Positions 33,840-42,996 of a DNA stretch of 47,929 nt are shown in pieces. Under the pieces are notes generated by a model. It saw only the letters and a program-made list of their open reading frames with translations, had not been told where the DNA came from and made no database searches. The DNA comes from Akkermansiaceae bacterium (GTDB taxonomy: Bacteria; Verrucomicrobiota; Verrucomicrobiia; Verrucomicrobiales; Akkermansiaceae). Within the stretch, counting starts at the first letter, position 1. Each line of letters opens with the position of its first letter. The position numbers were made by a program, and so were the translations under genes. The stretch is from assembly GCA_021733795.1 (NCBI GenBank), contig JAIPKB010000019.1:1-47929 (forward strand), written 5' to 3'.

Positions 33840-36401
33840 ATGCTCCGTTGTCTTCACTCCATTGTCGCCTGCTCTGTGCTGACCGTCGGTTATGCCTCCG
33901 GTCGTCCCGGTGCCGATCCGTCCGTCGCCCAGCCGGTGATCCCTCCAAGGACCACCCTGAATCCCCTTCGCCTGGCCCCAGATCAGGTGCTCGGCCAACC
34001 TGAGGCCATCGCCATCGATGATCAAGACGCGGTCATCGTAGTGGAGCGCCGACCCGGTACCGTCATCCCCAGCACCGACGGGAGAATTCCATGGCTGCGG
34101 GACGACCTGGCTTCCACCCTGCCGGGCCACCGCCAAACCGTGCTGGAGAAATGGCGCGCCGAGTTCCCGGCGCTGGTCCCAGCCGCCGCACCACCGCGAC
34201 TGCGCCGCCTGGAGGATTCTGATAGCGACGGAGTTTACGAGGTGACCGAGATTTCCACCGCTTCGCTCAAACCGCCCCCAGCGGGCAACGGGGCGGCGGT
34301 TTCCAGCCATGGCGGGAGTGTTTATTTCGGCTGCTCGCCGGGCGTCTGGCTGCTGCCCCCGGCCACGGACGGCGAGGCCGCACCGGCCAAGTCGCTGGTC
34401 AGCGGTTTGGGCATCCGGTTCGCCACCCGTGACCACGGGCTGCGTGGCTTCACCCAAGGCCCGGATGGCCGGCTCTATGGCACCATCGGCGATCAGGGAT
34501 TCCTTTTCACCGATGAAACCGGGGCGATTCATTCCCTGCCCGATCAAGGCTGCGCCTTCCGCTTCGAGGCGGACGGCACCGGTTTCGAAATCGTGCACCG
34601 GGGCTTGCGCAACCCCTGCGGGGTGGCCTTCGATGCCGCCGGCAATGCCTTCACCATTGACGCCGGTTCCGGCCCGGACGAACCCGCCCGGTTGATCTAT
34701 CTGGTGGACGACGGCGACTCGGGCTGGCGCATGGAATACCAGGTGATGATCAACTGGCCGAAGAGTGTCGGCCTCACCAAATTCTCGCAACCATCCTGGA
34801 CGGCCGAGCAGCTGTGGGAGATGGCGGACCGGGCCGGCGCGGCCTACGTCACCCCGCCAGTGGCTCATCTCAATTGCCGCCCCACTTCGATCACCGCCCA
34901 TCCCGGCACCGGATTTTTGGCTACGGAGGCCAATCGTCTGCTGGTTTGCGACCGGGGGCCGGAACCTGCCATGGCAGGCATTCTTTCGCTGGCGGTCATG
35001 CCGGACGGGGCCGGGATGATACTGGAGGATTCCCGTCGCCTGGTGACCGGACTGAACGCCGCCGACGCCCGGTTTTCCTGGACTGGCGGGCTGGTCATCG
35101 CCGATGCCGGAGCCCGGCGGATTGTCACCCTGGACGCTGGCCACGACACCTGGCGGACGGAGGCCGCGGCGGAGGCCGCCAAACTGGCCCGGGAAAACCT
35201 GGACTCTTGGGAGTCGGCGAAACTGACCGGGTTGCTCAACCATCCGGACCTGCGAATCCGGATCCGCGCCCAGCTCGCCCTCACCCGCAAGCCGGGCGCT
35301 TTGGCGGTGTTCGAGGCGGCCGTGGCCTCCACCCATCCCAACGAGCGGCTGCACGGGATCTGGGGCTTGGGTATTCTCGCCCGCTGTGGCAGAGGCGCGC
35401 CGCTTGCCGCTGCAGACGGCTTTAGCGCGCTGCCGGACCAGAAGTTGCAGATTTCCGCCAGCCAACGACTCGTCGCCCTGCTCAAGGACCCTGACCCCGA
35501 GGTCCGCGCCCAAGCGGTTAGGGCGATCGGCGATGCGCCCGACCGGTTTACCAAATCTCCGGTTCCCGGAAAACCACCACCGCGTCCCGGCGTGGGTGCG
35601 CTAATCGGAGCGGGGGAGCTTCCCCTCGCCGCATTGCTGTCCGACCCGTCGCCGCGCGTGCGGTATTTTGCCGCCATCTCGATCGGCAAGTTGAAGGTCG
35701 CCGGATTCTATGGCAGCGTCTGTGATTTCCTGGCGGCCAATGACAACCGCGATCCCTATCTGCGCCACGCCGGCGCCTATGCACTCCAACATCTCTGCAC
35801 CAATCCGCTGATGCTGACAGGTCTCGAACAGCACCCCTCGGCAGCCGTGCGGATGGGGGCCGCCATCGCCCTCCGCCGGATGGGAACCACCGCCGCCGCC
35901 GCTTTCATCAACGATCCCGATCCTACCGTGGCCGATGAATCGATCCGCGCCGTGACCGATCTGGATCTCGCGGAAAACCGCCTGGTGGTCGGTTATCTGT
36001 TAGATAATGTGGCCAGCCGGCGGTGGGCGCCCTTCATGCTCCGGCGGGTGGTTCACAACGCCTACCGGATGGGTACTTCACTGAACGCCGGGCGTCTGCT
36101 CAAGCTGGTGGGCCGGCCGGAGATCCCGGATGCCATCCAGCTCGAAGTGCTGGATCTTTGCGCCGCCTGGGCTGAGCCACCTCCGGTCAACGCCGTCACC
36201 GGCCGCTGGTCGCCCCTGCCGAAACGCAGTCCGGCGGAAATCAAACCCGTGCTCGCCGCCGAGCTGCCGCGCCTGATGACCACCAAGCAACCCGTCCGCG
36301 ACGCCGTGGCCAGGCTCGCCGCCGTCTATCAACTCGAGCCGCCCGCCGTCGGAGCGAAACCGGAAACCAAGCCGGCTCCCCCCGCCCCACCGTCCGAATG
36401 A
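33840..36401 (+). CDS. Exported beta-propeller + HEAT-repeat protein (heme-less relative of PVC propeller-dehydrogenases)
   Basis: 853 residues from the ATG at 33840, which starts a signal peptide (MLRCLHSIVACSVLTVGYAS); an ATG at 33810 is possible. The first half is a propeller of the kind found in Planctomycetes/Verrucomicrobia 'membrane-bound dehydrogenase' proteins: RLRRLEDSDSDGVYEVTE, GLRGFTQGPDGRLYGTIGDQ, HRGLRNPCGVAFDAAGNAFT. From about 470 on there are HEAT-like helical repeats (LLKDPDPEVRAQAVRAIGD, LLSDPSPRVRYFAAISIGKL, QHPSAAVRMGAAIALRRMG). Unlike most relatives it has no CxxCH heme site, so electron transfer is doubtful. A Pro/Ala-rich tail ends the protein. Its stop overlaps the next gene's start (ATGA). 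Confidence 0.82.
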   Translation: MLRCLHSIVACSVLTVGYASGRPGADPSVAQPVIPPRTTLNPLRLAPDQVLGQPEAIAIDDQDAVIVVERRPGTVIPSTDGRIPWLRDDLASTLPGHRQTVLEKWRAEFPALVPAAAPPRLRRLEDSDSDGVYEVTEISTASLKPPPAGNGAAVSSHGGSVYFGCSPGVWLLPPATDGEAAPAKSLVSGLGIRFATRDHGLRGFTQGPDGRLYGTIGDQGFLFTDETGAIHSLPDQGCAFRFEADGTGFEIVHRGLRNPCGVAFDAAGNAFTIDAGSGPDEPARLIYLVDDGDSGWRMEYQVMINWPKSVGLTKFSQPSWTAEQLWEMADRAGAAYVTPPVAHLNCRPTSITAHPGTGFLATEANRLLVCDRGPEPAMAGILSLAVMPDGAGMILEDSRRLVTGLNAADARFSWTGGLVIADAGARRIVTLDAGHDTWRTEAAAEAAKLARENLDSWESAKLTGLLNHPDLRIRIRAQLALTRKPGALAVFEAAVASTHPNERLHGIWGLGILARCGRGAPLAAADGFSALPDQKLQISASQRLVALLKDPDPEVRAQAVRAIGDAPDRFTKSPVPGKPPPRPGVGALIGAGELPLAALLSDPSPRVRYFAAISIGKLKVAGFYGSVCDFLAANDNRDPYLRHAGAYALQHLCTNPLMLTGLEQHPSAAVRMGAAIALRRMGTTAAAAFINDPDPTVADESIRAVTDLDLAENRLVVGYLLDNVASRRWAPFMLRRVVHNAYRMGTSLNAGRLLKLVGRPEIPDAIQLEVLDLCAAWAEPPPVNAVTGRWSPLPKRSPAEIKPVLAAELPRLMTTKQPVRDAVARLAAVYQLEPPAVGAKPETKPAPPAPPSE

Positions 36402-37210
36402 CCCCGCTCACCAGCCGCCGCCATCCATTTGTCGTCCAGTGTCGGGCATTGGCGACATCCCGGGATGCGGGAAACCCGCTTGTTTTGCTGGATGGTCCCC
36501 ATTTGATCGAAGACGCGCTGGCGGCCGGGGTGGACATCCTGGCGACGGCTGTTTCGCCGCGTCTGCTGGCGGATCCTGCGGCGGCCGGACTGATTGCGGC
36601 TCTAACCGCCAGTACCGCCGAGGTCCATGCCGCGACGGAAAGCGTGATGGAGGCCGCCAGTCCGGTACGCAGTCCCGCAGGCGTGGTGGCCATCGCCCGT
36701 TTCGAGACCGCCGGTCCGCAGCGGGTGTTCGCCCCCGGCGCGGGCCTGCGGATCGCGGCCGTTGGCGTGCAGGACCCCGGCAATGTCGGTGCCATCATCC
36801 GGGTGGCGGATGCGGCCGGCGCGGGTGGCCTGGTGGTGACCACCGGTTCGGCGGATCCGCTCGGCTGGAAAGCCCTCCGCGGTTCGGCTGGCAGCGCGTT
36901 CCGGCTGCCGCTCGCCACCGGGCTTACCGCCGCCGAAACCTGCGCCATCGCGCGTGCCGCCGGCCTGCGGATCATCGCCACCTGTCCCGCCGCCGGGTCA
37001 GACCATCACCAACTTGACCTAACAATCCCGTCGCTCCTGCTGCTGGGCGGCGAAGGCCCCGGCCTATCCGCCGACCTGATCGAGCAAGCCGACGTCGGTC
37101 TCCGCATTCCGATGCGGGTTCCGGTCGAATCACTCAACGTCGCCGTCGCCGCCGGAGTGATCCTCTTCGAAGCCCGCCGGCAGGCCGGTGATAATCCGGC
37201 CCGGAGGTAG
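36398..37210 (+). CDS. TrmH/SpoU-family RNA 2'-O-methyltransferase
   Basis: 270 residues. An N-terminal substrate-binding domain (RHPFVVQCRALATSRDAG, VLLDGPHLIEDAL) precedes the SPOUT methyltransferase with its three motifs: GVQDPGNVGAIIRVADAAGA, LLLGGEGPGLSADLIEQAD and RIPMRVPVESLNVAVAAGV, the trefoil-knot S-adenosylmethionine site. It methylates ribose of rRNA or tRNA; the exact nucleotide cannot be told. The start overlaps the stop of the propeller-HEAT gene (ATGA), so it is translated from the same message although the functions are unrelated. Converges with the prenyl synthase gene, with hairpins between. Confidence 0.9.
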   Translation: MTPLTSRRHPFVVQCRALATSRDAGNPLVLLDGPHLIEDALAAGVDILATAVSPRLLADPAAAGLIAALTASTAEVHAATESVMEAASPVRSPAGVVAIARFETAGPQRVFAPGAGLRIAAVGVQDPGNVGAIIRVADAAGAGGLVVTTGSADPLGWKALRGSAGSAFRLPLATGLTAAETCAIARAAGLRIIATCPAAGSDHHQLDLTIPSLLLLGGEGPGLSADLIEQADVGLRIPMRVPVESLNVAVAAGVILFEARRQAGDNPARR

Positions 37211-37211
37211 T

Positions 37212-37372
37212 CCGGCCTCGATGGGGCCGGTGCCAAAGAGGTGACGACATTTGGACAAAGAAACGCCGAACAGAGGGGTTCGCGGGGGATTCGCGGGGCG
37301 AGCCGCCCCGCAGACGGCCTGGCGCGAGCCGCGCCAGCCACAGGAACGCCCGCGCGCTCATCGAGAGCGCGC
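37212..37372. repeat. Hairpin cluster between convergent genes
   Basis: Directly after the stop at 37210 comes a 6-base stem (37212-37230), then three 8-base GC stems in a row: 37293-37311 and 37319-37337, both with an AGC loop, and 37352-37372 with a 5-base loop. They lie between the ends of the methyltransferase and prenyl synthase genes, and probably terminate or protect both transcripts. The 209 bases hold no gene. Confidence 0.65.
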
Positions 37373-37419
37373 TACCTGGGGGCTGTGCACACCTCCATGA
37401 AGCCGCATCACGACGCGGA

Positions 37420-38301
37420 TCAATACTCCCGCATGAGGAGATACCCGGCGATTTCCCGGAGGCGGGCGCCTTTGGCGCGGAAGGGCTCCAGCGCGGCCAG
37501 GGCGTTGCGGGTGAGCCGCCGGGCTTCACGGCGCGAGGCGTCCAGACCCACCAGACCCGGATAGGTCGCCTTGGCCACCGCCTGGTCCTTGCCGGCGGTC
37601 TTGCCAAGCACCTCGGTGGTTTGGGTCACATCGAGAATGTCATCGATCACCTGGAAGGCGAGGCCGAGAGCCAGGCCAAATTTGGTTAGAGCGGCCAGCT
37701 TCGCCGGGGTGGCATTGGCGGTCATCGCGCCGAGCCGGAGGGAGGAGGTCAGCAGGGCTGCGGTCTTGGCTTGGTGAATGCGGACCAGCTCGCGTTTGGT
37801 GAGGGTATTTCCCTCACCCTGAAGATCCATCACCTGGCCGCCGATCAACCGGGTGCTGCCGCCGGCGAACGCCAGCTCGGCGAGGTATTCCCGGACGCCG
37901 TAGCGCTTGTTAGACTGGATTTGCGCCAGCGTGGCGAAGGCGTGGGTGAGCAGCGCGTCGCCGCACAACACCGCCATGCCCTCGCCGTACACCTTGTGGC
38001 AGGTGGGCCGGCCGCGGCGCAGATCGTCGTCGTCCATGCACGGCAGGTCGTCGTGCACCAGCGAGTAGGTGTGCAGCATCTCCACCGCGCAGGCAGCCGC
38101 CATGGCTGCCGCCGTGGTGCCGCCGCAGGCCTCCGCCGCTGCCAGGCAGATCACCGGCCGCAACCGCTTGCCGCCGGCAAACACGCTGTAGCGCATCGCC
38201 TCGTGGATGGCGCGCGGAGCGGATTTGGCGGGCGGCAGCAAACGATCCAAAGCGGCATCCACTGCGGCCGTTTTATCGGTTAGATAACTGCGGATGTCCA
38301 C
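37420..38301 (-). CDS. ispA: Polyprenyl (farnesyl/geranylgeranyl) diphosphate synthase
   Basis: 293 residues from a GTG at 38301, 13 bases after the asd stop; the frame runs further upstream but inside asd. All trans-prenyltransferase landmarks are present: FAGGKRLRP, the first Asp-rich motif [27 protein letters not shown], and the second motif [11 protein letters not shown]; the protein ends with a helical [13 protein letters not shown]. It condenses IPP with allylic diphosphates to make FPP or GGPP for quinones and cell-wall carrier lipid. Product length cannot be settled by eye; the two residues between the first aspartates and DDDD suggest a bacterial FPPS/type II GGPPS. Probably cotranscribed with asd. 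Confidence 0.9.
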   Translation of the reverse strand: MDIRSYLTDKTAAVDAALDRLLPPAKSAPRAIHEAMRYSVFAGGKRLRPVICLAAAEACGGTTAAAMAAACAVEMLHTYSLVHDDLPCMDDDDLRRGRPTCHKVYGEGMAVLCGDALLTHAFATLAQIQSNKRYGVREYLAELAFAGGSTRLIGGQVMDLQGEGNTLTKRELVRIHQAKTAALLTSSLRLGAMTANATPAKLAALTKFGLALGLAFQVIDDILDVTQTTEVLGKTAGKDQAVAKATYPGLVGLDASRREARRLTRNALAALEPFRAKGARLREIAGYLLMREY

Positions 38302-38314
38302 GATCTTCGGGTGG

Positions 38315-39313
38315 CTACAAAATTTCCGCGATCTGCACGGCGTTGAGTGCGGCCCCCTTGCGGACCTGATCGCCCACCACCCACAGGTCCAGCGCGTTTT
38401 CCAGCACCAGGTTGCGGCGGATGCGGCCGACGAGGCAATCGTCCTTGCCGGTGGTATCCAGCGGCACCGGGAACTGGCGGGTGGCCGGGTCATCGACGAC
38501 CAGGATCCCCGGCTTGCCGGCGAAGGCGGCACGGGCTGCGGCGACATCCACCGGGCGGCTGAACTTGGCGGTGATCGACACCGAGTGTGATCGATACACC
38601 GGCACGCGGACACAGGTGCAGGAGACCTTCAACTCCGGCAAATCCAGAATCTTGCGGCCTTCAAACAGCATTTTCATTTCCTCCTTGGTGTACCCGTTGT
38701 CGGTGAACGCATCCACCTGCGGGATCACATTGAACGCGATCTGCCGCGGGTACACCTTGGGCGTGAACGGCAGGCCGGCGGTGATTGCCCGCACCTGCTC
38801 CTCCAGCTCGACAATCCCCTGGGTGCCGGAACCGGACACGGCCTGGTAGCTCGAGGCGATGACCGCCTCCAGGCCGAATGCCTCGTGCAGCGGAGCCAGC
38901 GCCATCAGCGAGATGATCGTGGTGCAATTCGGATTGGCGATGATCCCCCTGGGATGGATTTTCGCCGCCTGGGGATTGACTTCCGGCACCACCAGCGGCA
39001 CCTCCGGATCCATCCGGAAAGCCGATGAGTTATCGATCACCACCGCGCCCGCCCTGGCTGCGGATGGGCCGAATTCCAGGGAAATCGAGCCCCCCGCACT
39101 GAACAACGCGATATCGACCCCGGCGAATGAATCGTGGGTGAGTTCCTCCACCACCACTTCTTCGCCCCGGAATGGAAACCGTTTCCCCGCGGATCGGGCG
39201 GACGCGAGCAACTTGAGTTTCCCGACCGGAAAACCCCGTTGCTCAAGGCACAAACGCATTTCTTCGCCAACGGCACCGGTAGCGCCGACAATTGCCACAT
39301 GTGGAGGATTCAT
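38315..39313 (-). CDS. asd: Aspartate-semialdehyde dehydrogenase
   Basis: 332 residues from the ATG at 39313 ([20 protein letters not shown]); an upstream in-frame start would add 22 residues not seen in the family. NADP-binding GATGAVG at 10-16, catalytic Cys130 in ANPNCTTII, and the substrate-binding [16 protein letters not shown] segment are present. It reduces aspartyl phosphate to aspartate semialdehyde, feeding lysine/diaminopimelate, threonine and methionine synthesis. Complete and of usual length. The prenyl synthase follows 13 bases later on the same strand. The other aspartate-pathway genes are not in the window. Confidence 0.95.
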   Translation of the reverse strand: MNPPHVAIVGATGAVGEEMRLCLEQRGFPVGKLKLLASARSAGKRFPFRGEEVVVEELTHDSFAGVDIALFSAGGSISLEFGPSAARAGAVVIDNSSAFRMDPEVPLVVPEVNPQAAKIHPRGIIANPNCTTIISLMALAPLHEAFGLEAVIASSYQAVSGSGTQGIVELEEQVRAITAGLPFTPKVYPRQIAFNVIPQVDAFTDNGYTKEEMKMLFEGRKILDLPELKVSCTCVRVPVYRSHSVSITAKFSRPVDVAAARAAFAGKPGILVVDDPATRQFPVPLDTTGKDDCLVGRIRRNLVLENALDLWVVGDQVRKGAALNAVQIAEIL

Positions 39314-39435
39314 ATGTTCAAAAACCGGCCAGTTCTCGGCCGGGCGCGGGAACCTACGCACGTTTTCTCCGGGTTGCAATCAAATCGTTCAACGACACCG
39401 CGACAAGATCCCCGCTTCGCGAATCGACCGCGATC

Positions 39436-39972
39436 TTACGGCGCAGCGGCCGCCGCCCGCCCCTTGAGGAACAGGATCAATCCGATCAAACCGCAGATGA
39501 TGGCCAACCCGGGGGCAAGATTGTGAAAAACCGAGAGGCCCTGGTAGGCATCGACCGTCACTTCGTCGCCGGTCTTGAGATCGATTTGGAGAGTCCAATT
39601 GCCGGAGGTCTCGGCAGTGGCAGTGAATTCGCAGCCATTCTGGGCGCGCTTGATGCCTCCTCCCGCCTCGCTCGACGAAGCCGATGCGGAGACGGAGGCC
39701 TGCTCGAAGATCACCTTGCCGCGATCGGCACCGATGACCTTTGCTGAAAACTCCATGCCGGCGAAGCCCGGAAGGGACTCGGACTTTTCATCACGGCCCC
39801 AGAGGAAGACCGTGTAGGATTTGCCGGCTGTCACTGGCAGGGTCACGGAGTGCGGCCCCACACTGGTTAGCTTTTCCTCAAGGATCTGGCTTCTGGATTT
39901 CAGCATATTGCCGCCGAAAAAGCCAATAATGCCAAGCCCCATGAGAACGGCCCCGACAGTCTTTTTGTTCAT
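39436..39972 (-). CDS. Membrane-anchored envelope protein of unknown function
   Basis: 178 residues. An N-terminal membrane segment (about 5-22: TVGAVLMGLGIIGFFGGNM) and a C-terminal one (about 152-170: LAPGLAIICGLIGLILFLKG) flank a periplasmic beta-rich domain containing HSVTLPVTAGKSYTVFLWGR, a serine/alanine-rich stretch and TSGNWTLQIDLKTGDEVTVD. The middle resembles generic beta-sandwich binding domains, with no catalytic residue I can identify. Ends with an Ala-rich tail. It stands alone on the minus strand, 123 bases past the asd start and 89 bases from the small secreted gene upstream. Not recognised. Confidence 0.75.
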   Translation of the reverse strand: MNKKTVGAVLMGLGIIGFFGGNMLKSRSQILEEKLTSVGPHSVTLPVTAGKSYTVFLWGRDEKSESLPGFAGMEFSAKVIGADRGKVIFEQASVSASASSSEAGGGIKRAQNGCEFTATAETSGNWTLQIDLKTGDEVTVDAYQGLSVFHNLAPGLAIICGLIGLILFLKGRAAAAAP

Positions 39973-40061
39973 GGTTCGGACGAGAATGACCGGCAGTTGG
40001 AATTACAGGTTCCGAAACCTTCCGGAACCCGTGATCCAACTGGTGGAAAAGTCGAGAACCG

Positions 40062-40412
40062 TCACTTCAGCGTGACCGTGACGGTGGCCGCAGAGGATCC
40101 TTTCTTCAGGTTCGGGTAGACGTAGTACGTTCCCGCCTGGAGCTTCTGACCTACCGCCGAGGGATCGTTGGATTTGTAGAATTTCATCACGGTGGAGGAT
40201 CCCTGCTGGATCCAGAAACCCTCGTTGGACCCGGACACTGCGGAAATTGTCATGGGACTGGAAACCGTCACCGCCGTGCATTCCAGCTTGGCATTCGATC
40301 CTGCCGAACCTGCGGTCTGTTTGCCGCTGAGGGTAACGCCGGCGTGGGCGAGTTGGAGGGAAACGAAGCAGGTGAATACAAATACGGCTAGCTTTGACCA
40401 GATGGTTTTCAT
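40062..40412 (-). CDS. Small secreted beta-rich protein
   Basis: 116 residues with a signal peptide (MKTIWSKLAVFVFTCFVSLQ, cleavage near LAHAG). The mature 92 residues alternate beta-type sequence: LECTAVTVSSPMTISAVSGS, GFWIQQGSSTVMKFY, LQAGTYYVYPNLKKGSSAAT, and the end VTVTLK. The pattern resembles a small pre-peptidase C-terminal-like or fimbrial-type beta sandwich, but the fold is inferred. There is one cysteine in the mature part. A short AT-rich segment (40485-40535) just upstream may carry its promoter. Function unknown. Confidence 0.7.
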   Translation of the reverse strand: MKTIWSKLAVFVFTCFVSLQLAHAGVTLSGKQTAGSAGSNAKLECTAVTVSSPMTISAVSGSNEGFWIQQGSSTVMKFYKSNDPSAVGQKLQAGTYYVYPNLKKGSSAATVTVTLK

Positions 40413-40893
40413 GACGGGATGGTGTTCTTTGTTGTCTTTATGAGGTGGATTTCGAATCCCGCGTCATCGGGGACTCGCTTCTGATTTTAGCCCATAAACA
40501 AAGACTGTAAAGTAGAAAATACAGAAATCCGAAATTTTTCCCGAGTTCCTGCTGGCCAATCGGTGACCGCAGCATCCGGCGGACCATCCTCCATCCGCGC
40601 GGGGGTATGACGGGTTCCCTCCGCGCTCCACTCTGCGACCTCCGCGCCTCCGCGTTTCGCTACGATCCGGACTTCTTTTGCCCCGGGGCGGGGACGGGGA
40701 GTTCCTTGCGGAAAAGGGGGCACCTGACCGATCGTTGGCACGCTTCGCATAAGACCTTGTAAAATCAGACGATTTGTGGCATTTTCAGCTTGGTGCCGCA
40801 CTGGTCTCGCATGGAGGTCCGTCCGGGACGTCTTGGACCCCTCCGCTCCCCGCCCTCCCGCCACCCTCCGTCAACCGCGACTCCTGAAATACC
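40413..40893. other. Divergent intergenic region before the two-component genes
   Basis: 481 bases between the small secreted gene (minus) and the histidine kinase (plus). No supported gene. Contains GGGTTCCCT at 40612-40620, repeated in the gap after the response regulator, and a CT/GC-rich low-complexity stretch (about 40632-40656) of the 'CTCTGCG/CTCCGCG' kind. An AT-rich segment near 40755-40790 could hold the kinase promoter. Confidence 0.45.
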
Positions 40894-41991
40894 ATGTTGC
40901 CCAGCCTCAAAAAAGAAGCCCCGCCCGGCCTGACTGTGCCCCCCGGCATTCGCCAGTGCGCGGCCAACCCGGATGCGGCGCTATGCCATGACTGCGAGGC
41001 GGACAAGGAGATGCGCTGCTTTTTTAACAACTCGCACGCCATGCTGTGCATTGCCGGAAGCGACGGGTACTTCAAGCGCTTGAGCGTGGCGTGGACGACC
41101 ACCTTGGGATGGTCGCTGGAGGAACTGCAAGACAGACCCTTTCTGGAGTTTGTCCATCCCGACGACCACACCGCCACGCTCGCCGAAATGGAGGGGCTCT
41201 TCGATGGCGGGCACACGATTCATTTCGAAAACCGCTACCGCTGCAAGGATGGCTGCTACAAGTGGCTGGAATGGAATGCCACGGGTCTGTGCCTCCGCCA
41301 ACTGATCTTCGCGATCGCCCGCGACATCACTTCAAGCCGCGGCTTGGAACAGGAGATCATCGAGGCCAGCGACCGGGAAAAGGAGCGCCTGGGGCGGGAA
41401 CTGCATGATGGCTTGTGTCAAAACCTGGCCGGGATCGCCGCCCTGAGCACGACCCTTTCACGGAGGCTTGAAGCGGACTCCGAACTCGCGGCGCTCGAAG
41501 CCCGCGAAATCACCAGGCTGCTGAACGAGACGATCGGTCAGGCCCGCGACATGGCCCGGGGACTCAACCCGGTGAATCTGGAACGGATCGGTGTCGCGGT
41601 CGCGCTCGAGGCGTTCACCTTGAATGTCGAGGGGCTCTTCGGGATCTCCTGCCGTTTCCGATCTCATCCGCATTTCCCCGATCTCGGCTCCGAGGTCGGC
41701 TTGCACCTCTTCCGCATCGCCCAGGAAGCCGTGAACAACGCCATCACCCACGGACGCGCCCGCGAGATCGATGTCACCCTGGGCTTCCAGGGCGGGAACG
41801 GCCTCTTGAGCATCCGGGACGACGGGCGCGGCATCACCGAGATAGCCCTGACCGCGCCGGGCCTCGGGGCGCATACGATGGACTACCGGTCCCGCCTCAT
41901 CGGCGGGGCACTCAAGATGCAACGGCGTTCCAAGGCTGGGACGAGCGTCACCTGCCTGTTCCCCCTGCCGCCCCACCTCGCCAAAGACTGA
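40894..41991 (+). CDS. Cytoplasmic PAS-domain sensor histidine kinase (NarX/DegS class)
   Basis: 365 residues without membrane segments. The N-terminus has four cysteines (22, 31, 34, 42) that could bind metal or an iron-sulfur cluster. A PAS domain spans about 41-145 (GYFKRLSVAWTTTLGWSLEE, EFVHPDDHTATLAEMEGLF). The HisKA_3 dimerisation helix has the H-box RELHDGLCQNLAG, with phospho-acceptor His171. The ATPase has the N-box EAVNNAITHG (278-287), the DDGRG box (309-313) and GLGAHTM. It would phosphorylate the regulator encoded four bases downstream. The signal is probably cytoplasmic (redox, oxygen or a small ligand); no sensor ligand is certain. Confidence 0.9.
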   Translation: MLPSLKKEAPPGLTVPPGIRQCAANPDAALCHDCEADKEMRCFFNNSHAMLCIAGSDGYFKRLSVAWTTTLGWSLEELQDRPFLEFVHPDDHTATLAEMEGLFDGGHTIHFENRYRCKDGCYKWLEWNATGLCLRQLIFAIARDITSSRGLEQEIIEASDREKERLGRELHDGLCQNLAGIAALSTTLSRRLEADSELAALEAREITRLLNETIGQARDMARGLNPVNLERIGVAVALEAFTLNVEGLFGISCRFRSHPHFPDLGSEVGLHLFRIAQEAVNNAITHGRAREIDVTLGFQGGNGLLSIRDDGRGITEIALTAPGLGAHTMDYRSRLIGGALKMQRRSKAGTSVTCLFPLPPHLAKD

Positions 41992-41995
41992 CACC

Positions 41996-42682
41996 ATGAC
42001 CGCAGAAGATCCGACCGCATCCCGCCAGGCAAAGCGCGCGATTTTCATCGTCGATGACCACCCCATGCTTCGCCGCGGACTGTCCGCCCTGATCTCCGGC
42101 GAGTCCGACCTCTCGGTCTGCGGGCAGGCGGCGTCGTGCCAGGAAGCCCTCCGGGCCATCGGCCAGGTCAAACCCGACCTCGCCATCATCGATCTCGGCC
42201 TCGAGGGGAGCGATGGGCTGGACCTCGTCAAGCAGATCAAGGCGCTCCACCCGCAAGTCCAGACCATCGTGCTCTCGATGCACGATGAATCGCTGTATGC
42301 CGAACGGGCCATTAAGGCCGGCGCCCGGGGCTATCTCACCAAACAACAACTGGACGACACGGTGCTGCTTGCGATCCGCCGGGTGCTCGAAGGCGAGATC
42401 TACCTGAGCGAGAAGATCGGCGCGCGCTTCGCCGCGAAATACCTCACGGGCCGGACCCTGAAAGACGACTCGCCCCTGGCGGTGCTCAGCGATCGCGAAC
42501 TCGAAGTGTTCCGATTGATCGGCCAGGGCCTGGGCACCCGCGAGATCGCGGCGCGCCTCTTCCTGAGCCCCAAGACGATCGAATCCCACCGCGAGCACCT
42601 CAAGCAGAAGCTGTCCCTCGCGTCCGGGACGGCCTTGGTCCGGCGTGCCACCCACTGGGTCGATACCGGCGAGGCAAGCTGA
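41996..42682 (+). CDS. NarL/FixJ-family response regulator
   Basis: 228 residues. Receiver domain with acidic pair Asp20-Asp21 (FIVDDHP), phospho-acceptor Asp66 (AIIDLGLEG), and the GYLTKQQ lysine near 116. The C-terminal LuxR-type helix-turn-helix (about 164-207) reads LSDRELEVFRLIGQGLGTRE and SPKTIESHREHLKQKL. It follows the kinase by four bases, a normal cognate pair. Probable targets are the exported-protein genes downstream and its own operon, given shared GGGTTCCCT elements. Complete, no odd features. Confidence 0.93.
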   Translation: MTAEDPTASRQAKRAIFIVDDHPMLRRGLSALISGESDLSVCGQAASCQEALRAIGQVKPDLAIIDLGLEGSDGLDLVKQIKALHPQVQTIVLSMHDESLYAERAIKAGARGYLTKQQLDDTVLLAIRRVLEGEIYLSEKIGARFAAKYLTGRTLKDDSPLAVLSDRELEVFRLIGQGLGTREIAARLFLSPKTIESHREHLKQKLSLASGTALVRRATHWVDTGEAS

Positions 42683-42737
42683 TCAAGGCGACGCGGCATG
42701 GCTCGCGCCCGGTCACGAGCGGTCTCGTCGTCCGGAT

Positions 42738-42784
42738 GGGGGATCCCCCTATGGTTCCCGGTTTTCGCAGGGGGGTTCCCTATC
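42738..42784. promoter_or_regulatory. Candidate operator cluster between the regulator and the exported genes
   Basis: GGGGGATCCCCCTATGG (42738-42754) and GGGGGGTTCCCTATCG (42770-42785) are related units 32 bases apart; GGTTCCC also recurs at 42753 and 42774, 21 bases apart. The second holds GGGTTCCCT, also found at 40612 before the kinase. They may be sites for the NarL-type regulator; inferred from repetition and helical spacing only. The rest of 42683-42996 has no gene. Confidence 0.4.
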
Positions 42785-42996
42785 GAAAGATCAGGGCGCG
42801 GCCCCGATTGCGCAAACCGGATGCTTGCGATAACTTGCGAGTGGTTGAGGGCAAGTGGAACAACCACAAGCCTCGACCCAAGACGAAGACCAACAGCCCC
42901 TGATGGCGGTCTCCGAACCTCTCTATAGCCCCTCATGCACACCAACCCCGAAACGCAATTTCCTAGCAGTTGATTGCCCGATCCCTCCCTAACAAC

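Noticed and set aside
37293..37372. CRISPR array
   Set aside because: Hairpins differ in sequence and there are no identical repeats with regular spacers.
40487..40864. Minus-strand frame in the gap before the histidine kinase
   Set aside because: Low-complexity, Arg/Pro/Gly-rich translation without signal or domain; the region has regulatory-looking repeats instead.
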